A stretch of 64,000 nt of DNA from UBA7672 sp965279085 (GCA_965279085.1 OZ257149.1:4092001-4156000); one strand, 5' to 3'. Shown: positions 28,027 to 37,285, numbered from the stretch's first letter. A program made the numbers and translations. The notes: generated by a model from the sequence alone, not told the origin.

Positions 28027-29472
28027 TCAGTCCGGCGCCATTGAGCCGCGCGGCGCGCCGGGAGGCGGACCGTTGGGCAGTGATTTCGATTTCACCAGCT
28101 TCGGCTTGTCTTCGAAGCGCGCGGCATCGTCGCTTGCTTCCGTGTAGGCCGGCCAGGTGAAGCCGTCGGCGCAGGTTAGTGACTTCGCCTTCGGGTCCAT
28201 CTTGTAGAAGGCGACCCAGCAGGAATTCACGCGCTTCGACACGGCGCGATCCGTCTCGTTCACGCGCGGATCGCCGGAGGAGGAGTAGTTCCAGCTGTCG
28301 AAGGAATAGACGATTTCGGCCGAGTGTGGCGCGCCTTGCGGCTGCGCCGTCTTCCGCCATTCCGGCACGTAGGCGAACTGGTAGAGCCAGGCGCCAGCGC
28401 CGGCGTCTCCCGTCAGCTTCGCGACAGTGCGGGCGCCATCGAAGCCGCCTTCACCGTTGTTCGAGCCGACCATCACCGGCACGTCGATCTCCGTGCCGCC
28501 GTTGAGCGCATCGACCGTGGCCGTCGTACGGAAGCGGCCGTCGAGCGGGCTGGCGACGCCGCGACCAGTCGCCGGGTTGGCGACGATGGTCTGCGCGGAG
28601 ATGGAGCGCAGCTGCGCCATCGTGGCGTTGGCGCCGTCGAGGCCGAGCTCGGTGGCGGCTTTTACGCCGGCTTCTTCGCCCGCAGCCATCGTCTGGCCCG
28701 GACGCAGACCCGCGCCGGACTGGATGATCGCTTTCTGATAGAGGCCTTTGGCCGACGGAATAGAGAGAAGACTCATCACCATGCCGCCGCCAGCGGACTG
28801 GCCCGCCACGGTGACGTTGTTCGGATCACCGCCGAAGGCAGCCGCGTTGCGCTTCACCCATTCGAGCGCGGCGACAGCATCCTGCAGCGCGTAGTTGCCG
28901 ATGGAGTCCTTGGCGCCGGCTTCCTTGGTAAGCGCCGGGTGCGCGAAGTTGGCGAGGCCGCCGAGGCGGTAATTGATCGGGATCGTGATCACGCCCTGCT
29001 GCGCGTTGGTGGCACCGTGATAGCCGCCGAGGTGGCCGGCGCCGAGATAACCCGCGCCGCCATAGAGCCAGACAACGATGGGGGCGTTCTTCGCGTTCGT
29101 GGGCGCATAGACGTTGAGATAGAGGCAATCCTCATTCGTCGTGCCCCAGACGCCGCCGCCATTGGCGCTCTTGCCGTCGGCATTGGTCGGCTGCGGGCAG
29201 GGCGATTCAAACGAGGTCGCATAACGCTCGCCGATCCATTTGTCGGGCTTCTGCGGCGCGCGCCAGCGCAGGTCGCCGACCGGCGGCTTGGCGAACGGAA
29301 CGCCCTTGAAGATGTTGACGCCATCCTTGCTCTCGCCAATCAGCACGCCGCTGTCGATCGAGGCTTTTACTTGCGCTGGCTTCGCTGGCGCCGCAGGCGT
29401 TTGCGCCAGGGCTAGCGAGACGCCGCCCGCGACGATGGCGACAGCAGCTACGCCGCTGAGAAAACTTTTCAT
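28027..29472 (-). CDS. Type-B carboxylesterase, secreted
   Basis: 481 aa alpha/beta hydrolase with a signal peptide (MKSFLSGVAAVAIVAGGVSLALA). Family signature EDCLYLNVYAP and the nucleophile elbow VAGQSAGGGM are present; the oxyanion region is VVWLYGGAGYLGAG, a variant of the usual HGGGF. SNNGEGGFDGA supplies the acidic region. The His region of the triad is around GAPHSAEIVYSF. It probably hydrolyses an ester in the periplasm. It follows the CocE-family gene by 94 bases on the same strand. Confidence 0.9.
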   Translation of the reverse strand: MKSFLSGVAAVAIVAGGVSLALAQTPAAPAKPAQVKASIDSGVLIGESKDGVNIFKGVPFAKPPVGDLRWRAPQKPDKWIGERYATSFESPCPQPTNADGKSANGGGVWGTTNEDCLYLNVYAPTNAKNAPIVVWLYGGAGYLGAGHLGGYHGATNAQQGVITIPINYRLGGLANFAHPALTKEAGAKDSIGNYALQDAVAALEWVKRNAAAFGGDPNNVTVAGQSAGGGMVMSLLSIPSAKGLYQKAIIQSGAGLRPGQTMAAGEEAGVKAATELGLDGANATMAQLRSISAQTIVANPATGRGVASPLDGRFRTTATVDALNGGTEIDVPVMVGSNNGEGGFDGARTVAKLTGDAGAGAWLYQFAYVPEWRKTAQPQGAPHSAEIVYSFDSWNYSSSGDPRVNETDRAVSKRVNSCWVAFYKMDPKAKSLTCADGFTWPAYTEASDDAARFEDKPKLVKSKSLPNGPPPGAPRGSMAPD

Positions 29473-29566
29473 CCCGAGATATCCCTATATCGCCGGATTT
29501 GCTCCGGTCGGTTGTCGTTGCGTGAATGTGTCCGGCAGCTCTGACGGTTTGTAAAGCTGCGGCGCA

Positions 29567-31336
29567 TCACGAAGGTATCAGCGGCAGAACGATCGCAGAT
29601 GGCGTCTCGCCGCCCGTAAGCACTGTTACTGGAGGCTGCGCATCGCGGCGCTCCGGATCGGCAAAGGTTAGCGTGACGCGGAGCTTGTTGCCGGCCTTGA
29701 AGATGTAGGACATTGGCAGGAGATCGAAGGTCAGTTCGACCGGCTGTCCAGCGGGTACGGGATTCGCGTCGGACTGCTTGTGCGTCATCCATGGCAGTCC
29801 GAGATGATTGTAGGGCGGTGTGGCGAGCGTGCGATGCGAGGCGCGCAGGCGGCCGAGCATCTGATAGGACCGTGTCGATCCATCCGGCGCCACGTCATCG
29901 ATACGCGCGGTGACATCGGCATCGCCCGCGTCTGTCTTCACCCACAGCTTCATCACGGGATGGCCGGTGACTTCCATGTCCGCACCCAAAGGTGTCGTTT
30001 CGAACATCACCCCGCCCTTGGCTGCCTCGATGGTCGTGGTCTGGGATGCGGGCGGGGCGCTCATCGCAACCGGCATTTCCGACACTGCCTTCGACCTCCC
30101 GCGGTCCAGCACGCCTTGGGCACCCAGATAGAATTCTGTGCGCTGCTCGTTCTTCAGCGGCCAGACTTCGCTGGTGCGCCACTGAGTTTCCTTCGGCGCG
30201 TTGTAGGTGAAGTAGGTGACGGCGGGTTCGGACATCACATTGTTCTGCTTGCCCTTCAGCCAGTAGTCGAAGAAGCGCAGTTCCTCGGTCACGAGATCGA
30301 AGCCCGTTTCATCCTTCACGGCCGTCCAGGCGCAGTGCGTGGCGGGGCCGACCAGCAGCTTGGTGTTCTGGCGGGGCAGGTTGTTGAAGGTGAAGAACGG
30401 GCCATGGCGTGTGCCGGCCTCGTCCCAGTTGGCGACCGACAGCACGCCGATATCCGTCTTCTTCAGGTCGGCGAGATGGGTGTGGGGGCTGGATTTCTCC
30501 CACCAGACCAGCCCGGTGGCGGGCGACACAGAATCCTTGAACGGCACGATGCCGACGCTTTCGATATTGTCCTTGTGGCTCGCCACGGCTGCGGCCAGCT
30601 GCGCGGCGGCCTCCGGGCCGTCTACCGCGGCCGCAAGACGATCGCGGGTGGTGATCGAGGCGGCTTCGCCGGTGGCGTTCGGCGGCGCTTGCGGACGTGG
30701 GGCGGATACGCCGCCAGTCGTCGTAAAGGCGTAGGCGTCGAACTCCGCGCTCATCGGCACGACAGCCTTGAGGGAGGGAGGGCGTGTGGTCAGCGCCTGC
30801 ATCTGGCTGCCGCCCGTGGCGGAGCAGCCCCACATCCCGATCTTGCCGTTCGACCAGGGCTGTTTGGCGAACCATTCGGTGACGTCGTAGGCATCCCACT
30901 TCGCGGCGTCGACCCATTCGCCGCGATTGTAGGCGATGTTCTTGCCATAGCTGGCGTACACGCCCCGGAAATCCACGACGGCGACGTTGTAGCCGTAGGG
31001 AGCGAGCCTCAGCGCGAAGCCCGGATACGTTTCCGCCGCCTCGCCGCCGCGATAGGCGCGCCGGTTGTAGGGCGAGTGCATCCATACCACAGGCAGCTTC
31101 TCGTCCGCCAGCACGCCGCCCTTTGTCGGGCGATAGAGATCGACCGCCAGTTTCGTCCCGTCGCGCACCTCGACATAGAACGACGTCCGTTGATGGCCAT
31201 CATAGATCTTCTCGGACCAGCCAGAATACTCGCTGGGGCGGGAGACCTTCCCGTCGGCTGTCACCGGCGTGCTGACATCCGTTGCGCAAGACGCCAGCAC
31301 GATGATGCTCGCGCACGCTGTCAGTATTCGCCGCAT
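29567..31336 (-). CDS. CocE/NonD-family hydrolase, lipoprotein
   Basis: 589 aa. ATG 31336 is preceded by GGGAG, and the signal peptide ends at a Cys in VLASCA. An S15-type alpha/beta-hydrolase domain comes first (LPVVWMHSPYNRRAYRGG; VAVVDFRGVYASYGK), with the nucleophile in MWGCSATGGSQMQ, followed by the beta-jellyroll X-Pro dipeptidyl-peptidase-like C-terminal domain (GHPVMKLWVKTDAGDADVTARI). Such enzymes cleave esters or amides. It probably shares an operon with the DUF3237 gene upstream (85-base gap). Confidence 0.9.
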   Translation of the reverse strand: MRRILTACASIIVLASCATDVSTPVTADGKVSRPSEYSGWSEKIYDGHQRTSFYVEVRDGTKLAVDLYRPTKGGVLADEKLPVVWMHSPYNRRAYRGGEAAETYPGFALRLAPYGYNVAVVDFRGVYASYGKNIAYNRGEWVDAAKWDAYDVTEWFAKQPWSNGKIGMWGCSATGGSQMQALTTRPPSLKAVVPMSAEFDAYAFTTTGGVSAPRPQAPPNATGEAASITTRDRLAAAVDGPEAAAQLAAAVASHKDNIESVGIVPFKDSVSPATGLVWWEKSSPHTHLADLKKTDIGVLSVANWDEAGTRHGPFFTFNNLPRQNTKLLVGPATHCAWTAVKDETGFDLVTEELRFFDYWLKGKQNNVMSEPAVTYFTYNAPKETQWRTSEVWPLKNEQRTEFYLGAQGVLDRGRSKAVSEMPVAMSAPPASQTTTIEAAKGGVMFETTPLGADMEVTGHPVMKLWVKTDAGDADVTARIDDVAPDGSTRSYQMLGRLRASHRTLATPPYNHLGLPWMTHKQSDANPVPAGQPVELTFDLLPMSYIFKAGNKLRVTLTFADPERRDAQPPVTVLTGGETPSAIVLPLIPS

Positions 31337-31421
31337 CTGTTTCTCCCGGTCTGCCGGGCGGCATATTCTCCGCTCATCAGTCAAAGGCAAGATAAAACCG
31401 GCAGACCTGACGGTGTCTTGC

Positions 31422-31871
31422 CTACAACACTTCGAAGACCGACAGCCGGACGAGGCTTTTGTCCTGAGCTCCCTTCGCAATGGCGATCATCGCGTTGAGA
31501 TGCTGAAGTGCTGGCGCGGCCGTGCGGAAGCGCATCGTCGTTCGGAAATAGTAGCCAGAAGGATCAACAGCCTCGCCGCGGGCCAGCGCCGCCAGCACGT
31601 CTGGCGGACCGTGCCGCAATCCCTGCGAGAGCACTTCGACCGCGCCGTGTCCGTCGAGATCAAGCGCATAGCGCGCCTCGAGATCGAGCCGGCCATCCGG
31701 CCAGATCACCTGCCAGTCCGCGCCGCCAGGAACAACGCTGCCGGTGTAGGCGCCACTCACGCGTCCGCCCGTTATCGGTATGTAGCGCCGTCCGTGTTCA
31801 CCGCCATCGATGGTGACGGGCTTGCCAACCTCGACCTCGAAATTCATCAGCGGGCGCGTTTTCAGAGTCAT
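31422..31871 (-). CDS. DUF3237 protein
   Basis: 149 aa. The DUF3237 beta-barrel pattern is clear: RYIPITGGRVSGAYTGSVVPGG, WQVIWPDGRLDLEARYAL, and GYYFRTTMRFRTAAPALQHLN. No signal peptide. The family has no assigned enzyme activity but is common in aromatic-catabolism clusters. Its start overlaps the end of the FAD monooxygenase gene by ATGA, so the two are translated together. Confidence 0.9.
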   Translation of the reverse strand: MTLKTRPLMNFEVEVGKPVTIDGGEHGRRYIPITGGRVSGAYTGSVVPGGADWQVIWPDGRLDLEARYALDLDGHGAVEVLSQGLRHGPPDVLAALARGEAVDPSGYYFRTTMRFRTAAPALQHLNAMIAIAKGAQDKSLVRLSVFEVL

Positions 31872-33094
31872 CGGTCGAGCTCCTTCGTTTCGCGCTTCAG
31901 CCCCGTCAGCACCTTGTATCTGTCGGCGATGGCCTGCAGTTCGCCGAGCGCGAAGATGTCGCCGACATCGGTGAAGCCATCCGGCGCGCGTTCTTCTGCC
32001 AGCTGCATGCAGTGCTCCGGACCGTTCTGACGGTTCGCGCGTGCGATAGCAGCTGTCGCCGGAAGCCGCTCCGTCTCATAAGCATGCAGCGCCTGTTCAG
32101 GATCAGCATGGGCCTTCAACGCCCGCGCCAACGTATCCGCGTCGATGATCGCCTGGCTCGCCCCGTTCGATCCGATCGGATACATCGCGTGCGCCGCATC
32201 GCCCAGCAGCGTCATCCGCCCATGGCTCCAGCGCGGAAGCGGATCGCGATCCACCATGGGGTATTCGTAGACCACATCGGCGCCGGCGATCAGAGCGGGT
32301 ATGTCGAGCCAGTCGAATGTCCAGTCGGCAAAGCGCGGCGCGAAATCCTGCAGCCGTCCTTCACGGTTCCAGTCTTCGCGCTGCCGCTCCGGCACGCGCA
32401 GCTCCGCGATCCAGTTGACGCGTTGCAATCCGTCATCGTGCACAGGCTCGATCGGATAGCAGACGAACTTCTGATCCTGATGCCCCGCCATGATCATCGT
32501 CGCGCCAGTGAGATACGGCTTCGCAAGGCTAGTGGCCCGCCACAGCGTCCGCCCCGAATAGATCGGCTTGCCCTCGGCCGGGTAAAGCGACGCCCGCGCC
32601 GCCGAATGGATGCCGTCCGCGCACACGAGCACATCCGCGGTGGCCGTATGCTGTCCGCCGGCCGCATCGGTGAGCTGCACATCCACTCCATCAGCTGTCT
32701 GCGCGAATCCTGACAGCCGCCTATTGCTTGTGACTCGCTCGCGACCGATCCGCGCTTCGACTGCCTCCAGCAATCCGAAGTGCAGCGCCCCGCGCCCTAT
32801 CGAAATCTGAGGCGCATCGAAGCCTGCGAACTTCCCTCGCGCCTCAGTCCAGATCCGCTGTCCGTGCCGATTGTAATAAGCGAGTTCGCGCGTCTCTACG
32901 CCGCGCCGCAGCAATCCGTCGATGACGCCAAAGCCCGCGAGAATCCGCGCTGCATGCGGGAGCAGGTTGATCCCGACGCCGAGCGGCTTCAGTTCCGCCA
33001 CTGCTTCGTAGATCGTAACGTCATGCCCGGTGTCTGATAGCGCAAGAGCTGCCGCGAGGCCGCCTATCCCCGCTCCGGCGATCACAATCCGCAT
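31868..33094 (-). CDS. FAD-dependent aromatic-ring monooxygenase (PHBH fold)
   Basis: 408 aa. The start at 33094 has GAGG 5 nt upstream; ATG 33115 is possible but has no ribosome site. The Rossmann GxGxxG is IAGAGIGGLAAALAL, the DG motif is VLVCADGIHSAAR, and the GD motif is LLGDAAHAMYPIGSNGASQAI. It resembles salicylate or 3-hydroxybenzoate hydroxylases, which use NAD(P)H and O2 to add OH to a ring. The substrate is unknown. It heads a minus-strand run with DUF3237, two esterases and a TetR gene, and is divergent from the first GMC gene. Confidence 0.9.
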   Translation of the reverse strand: MRIVIAGAGIGGLAAALALSDTGHDVTIYEAVAELKPLGVGINLLPHAARILAGFGVIDGLLRRGVETRELAYYNRHGQRIWTEARGKFAGFDAPQISIGRGALHFGLLEAVEARIGRERVTSNRRLSGFAQTADGVDVQLTDAAGGQHTATADVLVCADGIHSAARASLYPAEGKPIYSGRTLWRATSLAKPYLTGATMIMAGHQDQKFVCYPIEPVHDDGLQRVNWIAELRVPERQREDWNREGRLQDFAPRFADWTFDWLDIPALIAGADVVYEYPMVDRDPLPRWSHGRMTLLGDAAHAMYPIGSNGASQAIIDADTLARALKAHADPEQALHAYETERLPATAAIARANRQNGPEHCMQLAEERAPDGFTDVGDIFALGELQAIADRYKVLTGLKRETKELDR

Positions 33095-33256
33095 GCCGCC
33101 CTCTTCCGTCGACATTGACGGCAAGTTGCAGCTATCGCATCGCAAACCTCTGCTCAAGCCTGCATTAACCTCGCGGTGAGGCTTGCTGCGCGGCAGTCGA
33201 CGACTCGTTGTCCGGCGCGCTAGTGTTCCAGAAAACAAGAATACGCCGAGGGGAAT

Positions 33257-34939
33257 ATGACGCCGGACGAACCTCATGATGCAGTCGTTGTCGGCTCGGG
33301 CGCGGGCGGGGCCATGGCGGCGTGGGTGCTGACCAAGGCGGGGGCCAGCGTGCTGATGCTGGAGGCGGGGCGGGATTACAGTCCTGACGAGTCTCCGATG
33401 CTGAACATGGCGATGGATGCGCCGCTGCGTGGGGTCGGCACGCCGGACAAGGCGTTTGGGTTCTACGATGCGACCGTTGACGGCGGCTGGCAGGTGCCTG
33501 GCGAGCCCTACACAATGGCTGAGGGTTCCGAGTTCATGTGGTGGCGTTCGCGGATGCTCGGCGGCCGCACCAATCACTGGGCGCGCAACTCGTTCCGGAT
33601 GGGGCCGTACGATTTCAAGCCGCAGACGCGCGATGGCCTCGGTGTCGACTGGCCGATTGGCTATGACGATATCGCGCCGTGGTACGACAAGACGGAAAAG
33701 CTGGTCGGGGTCTATGGCTCGAATGACGGGCTGGAGAACCATCCGAATTCGGGGCCGGGCGTGTTGCAGACACCGCCGAAATTCCGGACGTGGGAAACCT
33801 TCCTGAAGGCTGGCGGGGATGCCATCAACATTCCTGTGGTGGCGGCGCGGCGGGCGATCCTGACGAAGAAAATCGATGAGCGGTCTCCGTGTTATTGGGC
33901 CTCGGCTTGCGGGCGGGGGTGTTCGATCGGGGCGGCGTTCCAGACGACAACGTCGCTGTTGCCGTGGGCGAAGGCGACGGGCAAGCTGACGCTGGCGACG
34001 GGCGCCATGGTCTATGAAGTGACGCTCGATGCGTCCGGCAAGGCTTCGAGCGTTCGTTATATCGACAAGGCGACGGGGGCTCACAAGGAGGCGAAGGGGC
34101 GCGTGGTGATCATCGCCGCTTCGACGGGCGAGACGGCGCGCATTCTCCTGAACTCGAAACCCAATGGACGCTCGGAAGGGCTGTCGAATTCCAGCGGACA
34201 GGTTGGACGCAACCTGATGGATACGGTGGGCTCCAACATCTCGGCCTACTTCCCGCAGCTCGAAGGGCGGCCGCGTTACAATGAGGACGGGGCGATGGGG
34301 CTGCACGCCTACATTCCGTTCTGGGACTACAAGCGCGTCAAGAGCGGCGAGGTGGATACGCCGCGCGGCTATCACGTGGAGATCGGCGGCTCGTTCGGCG
34401 ACCCCGGAATGGGTGTGGGCGGCGGGCTCGATGGATACGGTTCGAGCCTGCGCAGCGATGTGAAACGCCGCTACGGCGCGCGCATCGGCTTCACGCAGCG
34501 TGGTGAGATGATTCCGAACGGCAAATCGTTCTGCGAAATCGACACCAACACCAAGGACAAGTTCGGCATTCCGGTGCTGAAATTCTCGTTCGCGTGGTCG
34601 GATCATGAGCTGAAGCAGGTGACGCACTTCCAGAACGCGATGAAGGAGCTGATCGACAAGCTGGGTGGGACGCTGACGTCGGAGCCTGCGGAGCCATCGA
34701 AAGCGATCTCGAAGGGCGGAGAGATCATCCACGAGGTCGGCACGTGCCGGATGGGCAAGGATGCGAAGGACTCGGTCGTGAACCAGTTCGGCAAGTCGTG
34801 GGACGTGGACAATCTGTACCTGACGGATGGATCAGTGTTCGCGTCGAAGGCGCACAAGAATCCGACTATCACGATCATGGCGTTGGCCATGCGATCGGCG
34901 GACAATATCGCCAAGCGTCTGCGCTCGGGCGAGCTGTAG
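33257..34939 (+). CDS. GMC-family FAD dehydrogenase, catalytic subunit 1
   Basis: 560 aa. The FAD-binding GxGxxG is VVVGSGAGGAMAA, the GMC signature region is SRMLGGRTNHWARN, and the C-terminal HEVGTCRMG plus LYLTDGSVF...NPT form the active-site end. Cys212, Cys218 and Cys222 (CYWASACGRGC) may hold an iron-sulfur cluster as in bacterial FAD-dependent glucose dehydrogenase. GAGGGG precedes ATG. It has no signal peptide; the next gene, 9 bases on, encodes the Tat-signal small subunit that would carry it to the periplasm. Of the gluconate/sorbitol/glycoside-3-dehydrogenase type; the substrate is not provable from sequence. Confidence 0.92.
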   Translation: MTPDEPHDAVVVGSGAGGAMAAWVLTKAGASVLMLEAGRDYSPDESPMLNMAMDAPLRGVGTPDKAFGFYDATVDGGWQVPGEPYTMAEGSEFMWWRSRMLGGRTNHWARNSFRMGPYDFKPQTRDGLGVDWPIGYDDIAPWYDKTEKLVGVYGSNDGLENHPNSGPGVLQTPPKFRTWETFLKAGGDAINIPVVAARRAILTKKIDERSPCYWASACGRGCSIGAAFQTTTSLLPWAKATGKLTLATGAMVYEVTLDASGKASSVRYIDKATGAHKEAKGRVVIIAASTGETARILLNSKPNGRSEGLSNSSGQVGRNLMDTVGSNISAYFPQLEGRPRYNEDGAMGLHAYIPFWDYKRVKSGEVDTPRGYHVEIGGSFGDPGMGVGGGLDGYGSSLRSDVKRRYGARIGFTQRGEMIPNGKSFCEIDTNTKDKFGIPVLKFSFAWSDHELKQVTHFQNAMKELIDKLGGTLTSEPAEPSKAISKGGEIIHEVGTCRMGKDAKDSVVNQFGKSWDVDNLYLTDGSVFASKAHKNPTITIMALAMRSADNIAKRLRSGEL

Positions 34940-34948
34940 GAGGGGATG

Positions 34949-35644
34949 ATGTCAGACAACAAGGCTTCCTCTCTCGTGATGATCGATCGGCGGGTGACGC
35001 TGAAATGGCTGGCCGGCGCCATGGCCGTGGGCCAGCTCGCGGCGTGCGGCGACCAGGCCAAGGGGCTGACGTGGCCCGAGGCCGCTGTCATCAAGGCCAA
35101 GGGCATTGGCACCGATCCCGATCTCATCAATCCGGTTGTGCCGTGGCCGCTGACCATGACGCAGGCGGAGCTTGTCGCTGTGGCGGAGCTGGCGGACTTG
35201 ATCCTGCCGGGCGAGGGCGACATTCCTGCGCCATCGAAGGTCGGCGTGCCGGCCTTCATCAACGAGTGGGTGAGCGCGCCTTATCCGGATCAGGACAAGG
35301 ACCGGCAGCTGATCATCCCGGGGCTGGCGTGGCTCGACAACGAGTCCAAGACACGCAGCGGCGTTATCTTCGCCAATGCGGATGCTGGCGCTCAGAAGGC
35401 GATCCTCGATGACATCGCGTTCAAGGACAAAGTCAAAGTCGGCCTCGAAAAGCCTGCGGAGTTCTTTGGGCGGATGCGCTCGCTGGTGCTTGGCGCGTTC
35501 TACACGACGCGCGAGGGCTGGGCGGACGTCGGCTATATCGGCAACCAGCCGGGGACTGGCGACTATGCCGGACCGACGCCCGAGGCGCTCGCGCACATCA
35601 AGGGCGTGATCGAGGGCATGGGGCTGAAGTACACGGCGCCGTAG
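34949..35644 (+). CDS. Gluconate 2-dehydrogenase subunit-3 family protein (Tat, lipoprotein-like)
   Basis: 231 aa small subunit (Gluconate_2-dh3). Twin-arginine signal DRRVTLKWLAGAMAVGQLAAC, ending in a possible lipobox cysteine. The domain shows AELADLILPGEGDIPAPSKVGVPAFINEWV and WLDNESKTRSG. ATG 34949 is chosen because AGGAGG ends 5 nt before it; ATG 34946 is the alternative. In related dehydrogenases this subunit exports the folded catalytic subunit and links it to cytochrome c. No cytochrome gene is in the window. Confidence 0.9.
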   Translation: MSDNKASSLVMIDRRVTLKWLAGAMAVGQLAACGDQAKGLTWPEAAVIKAKGIGTDPDLINPVVPWPLTMTQAELVAVAELADLILPGEGDIPAPSKVGVPAFINEWVSAPYPDQDKDRQLIIPGLAWLDNESKTRSGVIFANADAGAQKAILDDIAFKDKVKVGLEKPAEFFGRMRSLVLGAFYTTREGWADVGYIGNQPGTGDYAGPTPEALAHIKGVIEGMGLKYTAP

Positions 35645-36070
35645 GCGCGTAGTCGATCACGCAGCACGAAAACCCCCACCGCCGCATGGCGTGGAGAGAT
35701 GGCAGGCAGCGCGGAGGCGGGGCTCGCCTCGAATGTGTAGTCCGTGGTCTGTGGTTGAGACGTTGCCGCCTCCGCGCGCAGGATCGTTCGGTTGGGCGTT
35801 CGGCCTTGACCTGTTTCCCGCCGGTCTCTTGCGGGAGACCAGCATCGTGGTGGGTTGTTCCTCGCCGGCTTGCACGGCGTGTTCACCTTGAGGCCAGAAG
35901 GTTTCTCCTACGGGCTTTTTGCTCCCGCTCGCCAAGCGTCAAACCCATCCGCCGACAGACCCCGAACCGATCCGGGAGCCTGCCTGTGGATCCTGCATCC
36001 CCGCCCATCGAGCCCCGGTCATGACGCGACGCCTGCCGGGCGGTGATGGGGGGAGTATCGCCCGGAACAG
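35645..36070. other. Non-coding stretch before the repeat cluster
   Basis: No gene was seen after the small-subunit stop. Open frames here lack ribosome sites and family signatures. With the three repeats that follow, it forms an 870-base gap between convergent operons. Confidence 0.5.
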
Positions 36071-36174
36071 GCGGGTGAGGGATTGGTGGATCCAGAAACA
36101 CCACTTTTGAATCGTCAGAGCGTTGGAAGTGCCGGGGATTCTTTTTCCAAGGCGGGTCCGGATTCCGCGGAATT
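36071..36174 (-). repeat. Dispersed approximately 105-bp repeat, copy 2
   Basis: Reverse-complement relative of 15793-15898; the shared blocks in plus-strand form are GGTGGATCCAGA, AGAGCGTTGGAAGTGC, AGGCGGGT and GGATTCCGCGGAATT. Confidence 0.8.
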
Positions 36175-36186
36175 GCAGCCATGCAA

Positions 36187-36315
36187 ACTTGTCATCCCGG
36201 CCGCACCCCGGAAGCCCGAAGGGCTATCCGGGGGAAGAGCCGGGACCCACTCATCCGCATCGACAAGGTGCGAAGTGGGTCCCGGATAGCGCTTCGCGCT
36301 TCCGGGATGACAAGT
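36187..36315. repeat. 129-bp element with 14-bp terminal inverted repeats
   Basis: Perfect ends ACTTGTCATCCCGG and CCGGGATGACAAGT, with inner complementary parts (CGGGACCCACT and AGTGGGTCCCG). MITE- or REP-like; no coding capacity. Confidence 0.8.
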
Positions 36316-36350
36316 GGTGGGCGGGGCGTGCGATCAGCGGATGTTGAGGG

Positions 36351-36473
36351 CGACCCCCACCTGTCCTCCCCCTTGCAGGGGGAGGGACCGTGTTGCGCCG
36401 CCATCCTTCGATGCGAAGCAAGTTGGTGAGGCAAGGTTCCTCCTCCTGAAGGGGGGAGGACAGGTGGGGGTCG
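36351..36473. repeat. 123-bp element with 22-bp perfect inverted ends
   Basis: Arms 36351-36372 and 36452-36473 are exact complements (CGACCCCCACCTGTCC start). It lies 44 bases beyond the stop of the minus-strand DUF1080 gene and may fold in its mRNA. Confidence 0.85.
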
Positions 36474-36517
36474 GGTTGGATGGGCGCGGACGAGTGGACA
36501 GGCAATCCGTTGAAGAA

Positions 36518-37273
36518 CTAAAGCGGGCGGATCTTGATGTTGCGGTACCAGACCTTGTCGCCGTGATCCTGCAGGGCGATGTGGCCTTTGGCGAAGGTGC
36601 CGAACAGCGGCCACTGCTTGAACTTCGTTGCCGCGACCTTGGCCTTCCATGCATCGTCGCCATAGCTCGTTTCCGACGTGAGGACGCCGTTGAGCCAGTG
36701 TTCGATTTCCGAGCCGGTGAAGCGGACGACGGCGGTGTTCCATTCGCCGACGGGCTTCACGGCACCGGCGGGCGGCACGACGAAATCATAAAGAGCGCCG
36801 GCGCGGTGTGACGGAATCTTGCCGTCGGCATGGCCATCATCGTCGAGCACCTGCATTTCGGGGCCGGTGTTGTAGGTGTTCTCGGCGGCCGGATCTTCCT
36901 TGATGAGGTAGATGATGCCGCTGTTGCCCTTGGGCGAGATCTTCCAGTCGAGCGAGAGTTCGAAGGGGCCGTATTCGTCGACCGTCATGATGTCGCCGGC
37001 GCCGCCGGCGGTGAGAGTGAGTTCGCCGTTCTCGACCTTCCATGCTTCGCCGGGCTTGTCTTTCTTGTAGCCCTTCCAGCCGGTGAGATCGGTTCCGTTG
37101 AAGAGGGACTTCCAGCCGGCGGCGGTTTCTTCGGGCGTCAGGCTGCTCACGACGGGCGTCTCCGGTGCGGGGGCTTCTGCGGCGGGCGCGGGCGTGGCGG
37201 GCGCTTCCGCAGGTTGTCCGTTGCATGCAGCCGCCATCAGCGCCACGAGCGCAACTCCCAGAGCCATCCGCAT
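36518..37273 (-). CDS. DUF1080 / 3-keto-disaccharide hydrolase-family lipoprotein 1
   Basis: 251 aa. The signal peptide has a Cys in VALMAAACNG, followed by an Ala/Pro/Glu linker to about residue 45. The jelly-roll domain (PF06439) shows GWKSLFNGTDLTGWKGYKKD, then GDIMTVDEYGPFELSLDWKISPKGNSGIIYL, EMQVLDDDGHADG and HWLNGVL. Characterised members cleave 3-keto-glycosides, and this one ends a five-gene sugar operon, 12 bases after the Gfo/Idh/MocA gene. It would act in the periplasm. Confidence 0.9.
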   Translation of the reverse strand: MRMALGVALVALMAAACNGQPAEAPATPAPAAEAPAPETPVVSSLTPEETAAGWKSLFNGTDLTGWKGYKKDKPGEAWKVENGELTLTAGGAGDIMTVDEYGPFELSLDWKISPKGNSGIIYLIKEDPAAENTYNTGPEMQVLDDDGHADGKIPSHRAGALYDFVVPPAGAVKPVGEWNTAVVRFTGSEIEHWLNGVLTSETSYGDDAWKAKVAATKFKQWPLFGTFAKGHIALQDHGDKVWYRNIKIRPL

Positions 37274-37285
37274 TTCAAGCCTCCT

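Noticed and set aside
31868..34732. A 954-codon minus-strand frame joining the FAD monooxygenase to sequence antisense of the GMC gene
   Set aside because: The upstream 546 codons are Arg/His-rich antisense of a well-supported GMC gene; the true start at 33094 has a ribosome site and Rossmann motif.
35645..36182. Small open frames inside the repeat cluster
   Set aside because: They lie in or next to dispersed repeats, lack ribosome sites, and match other copies at the DNA level.
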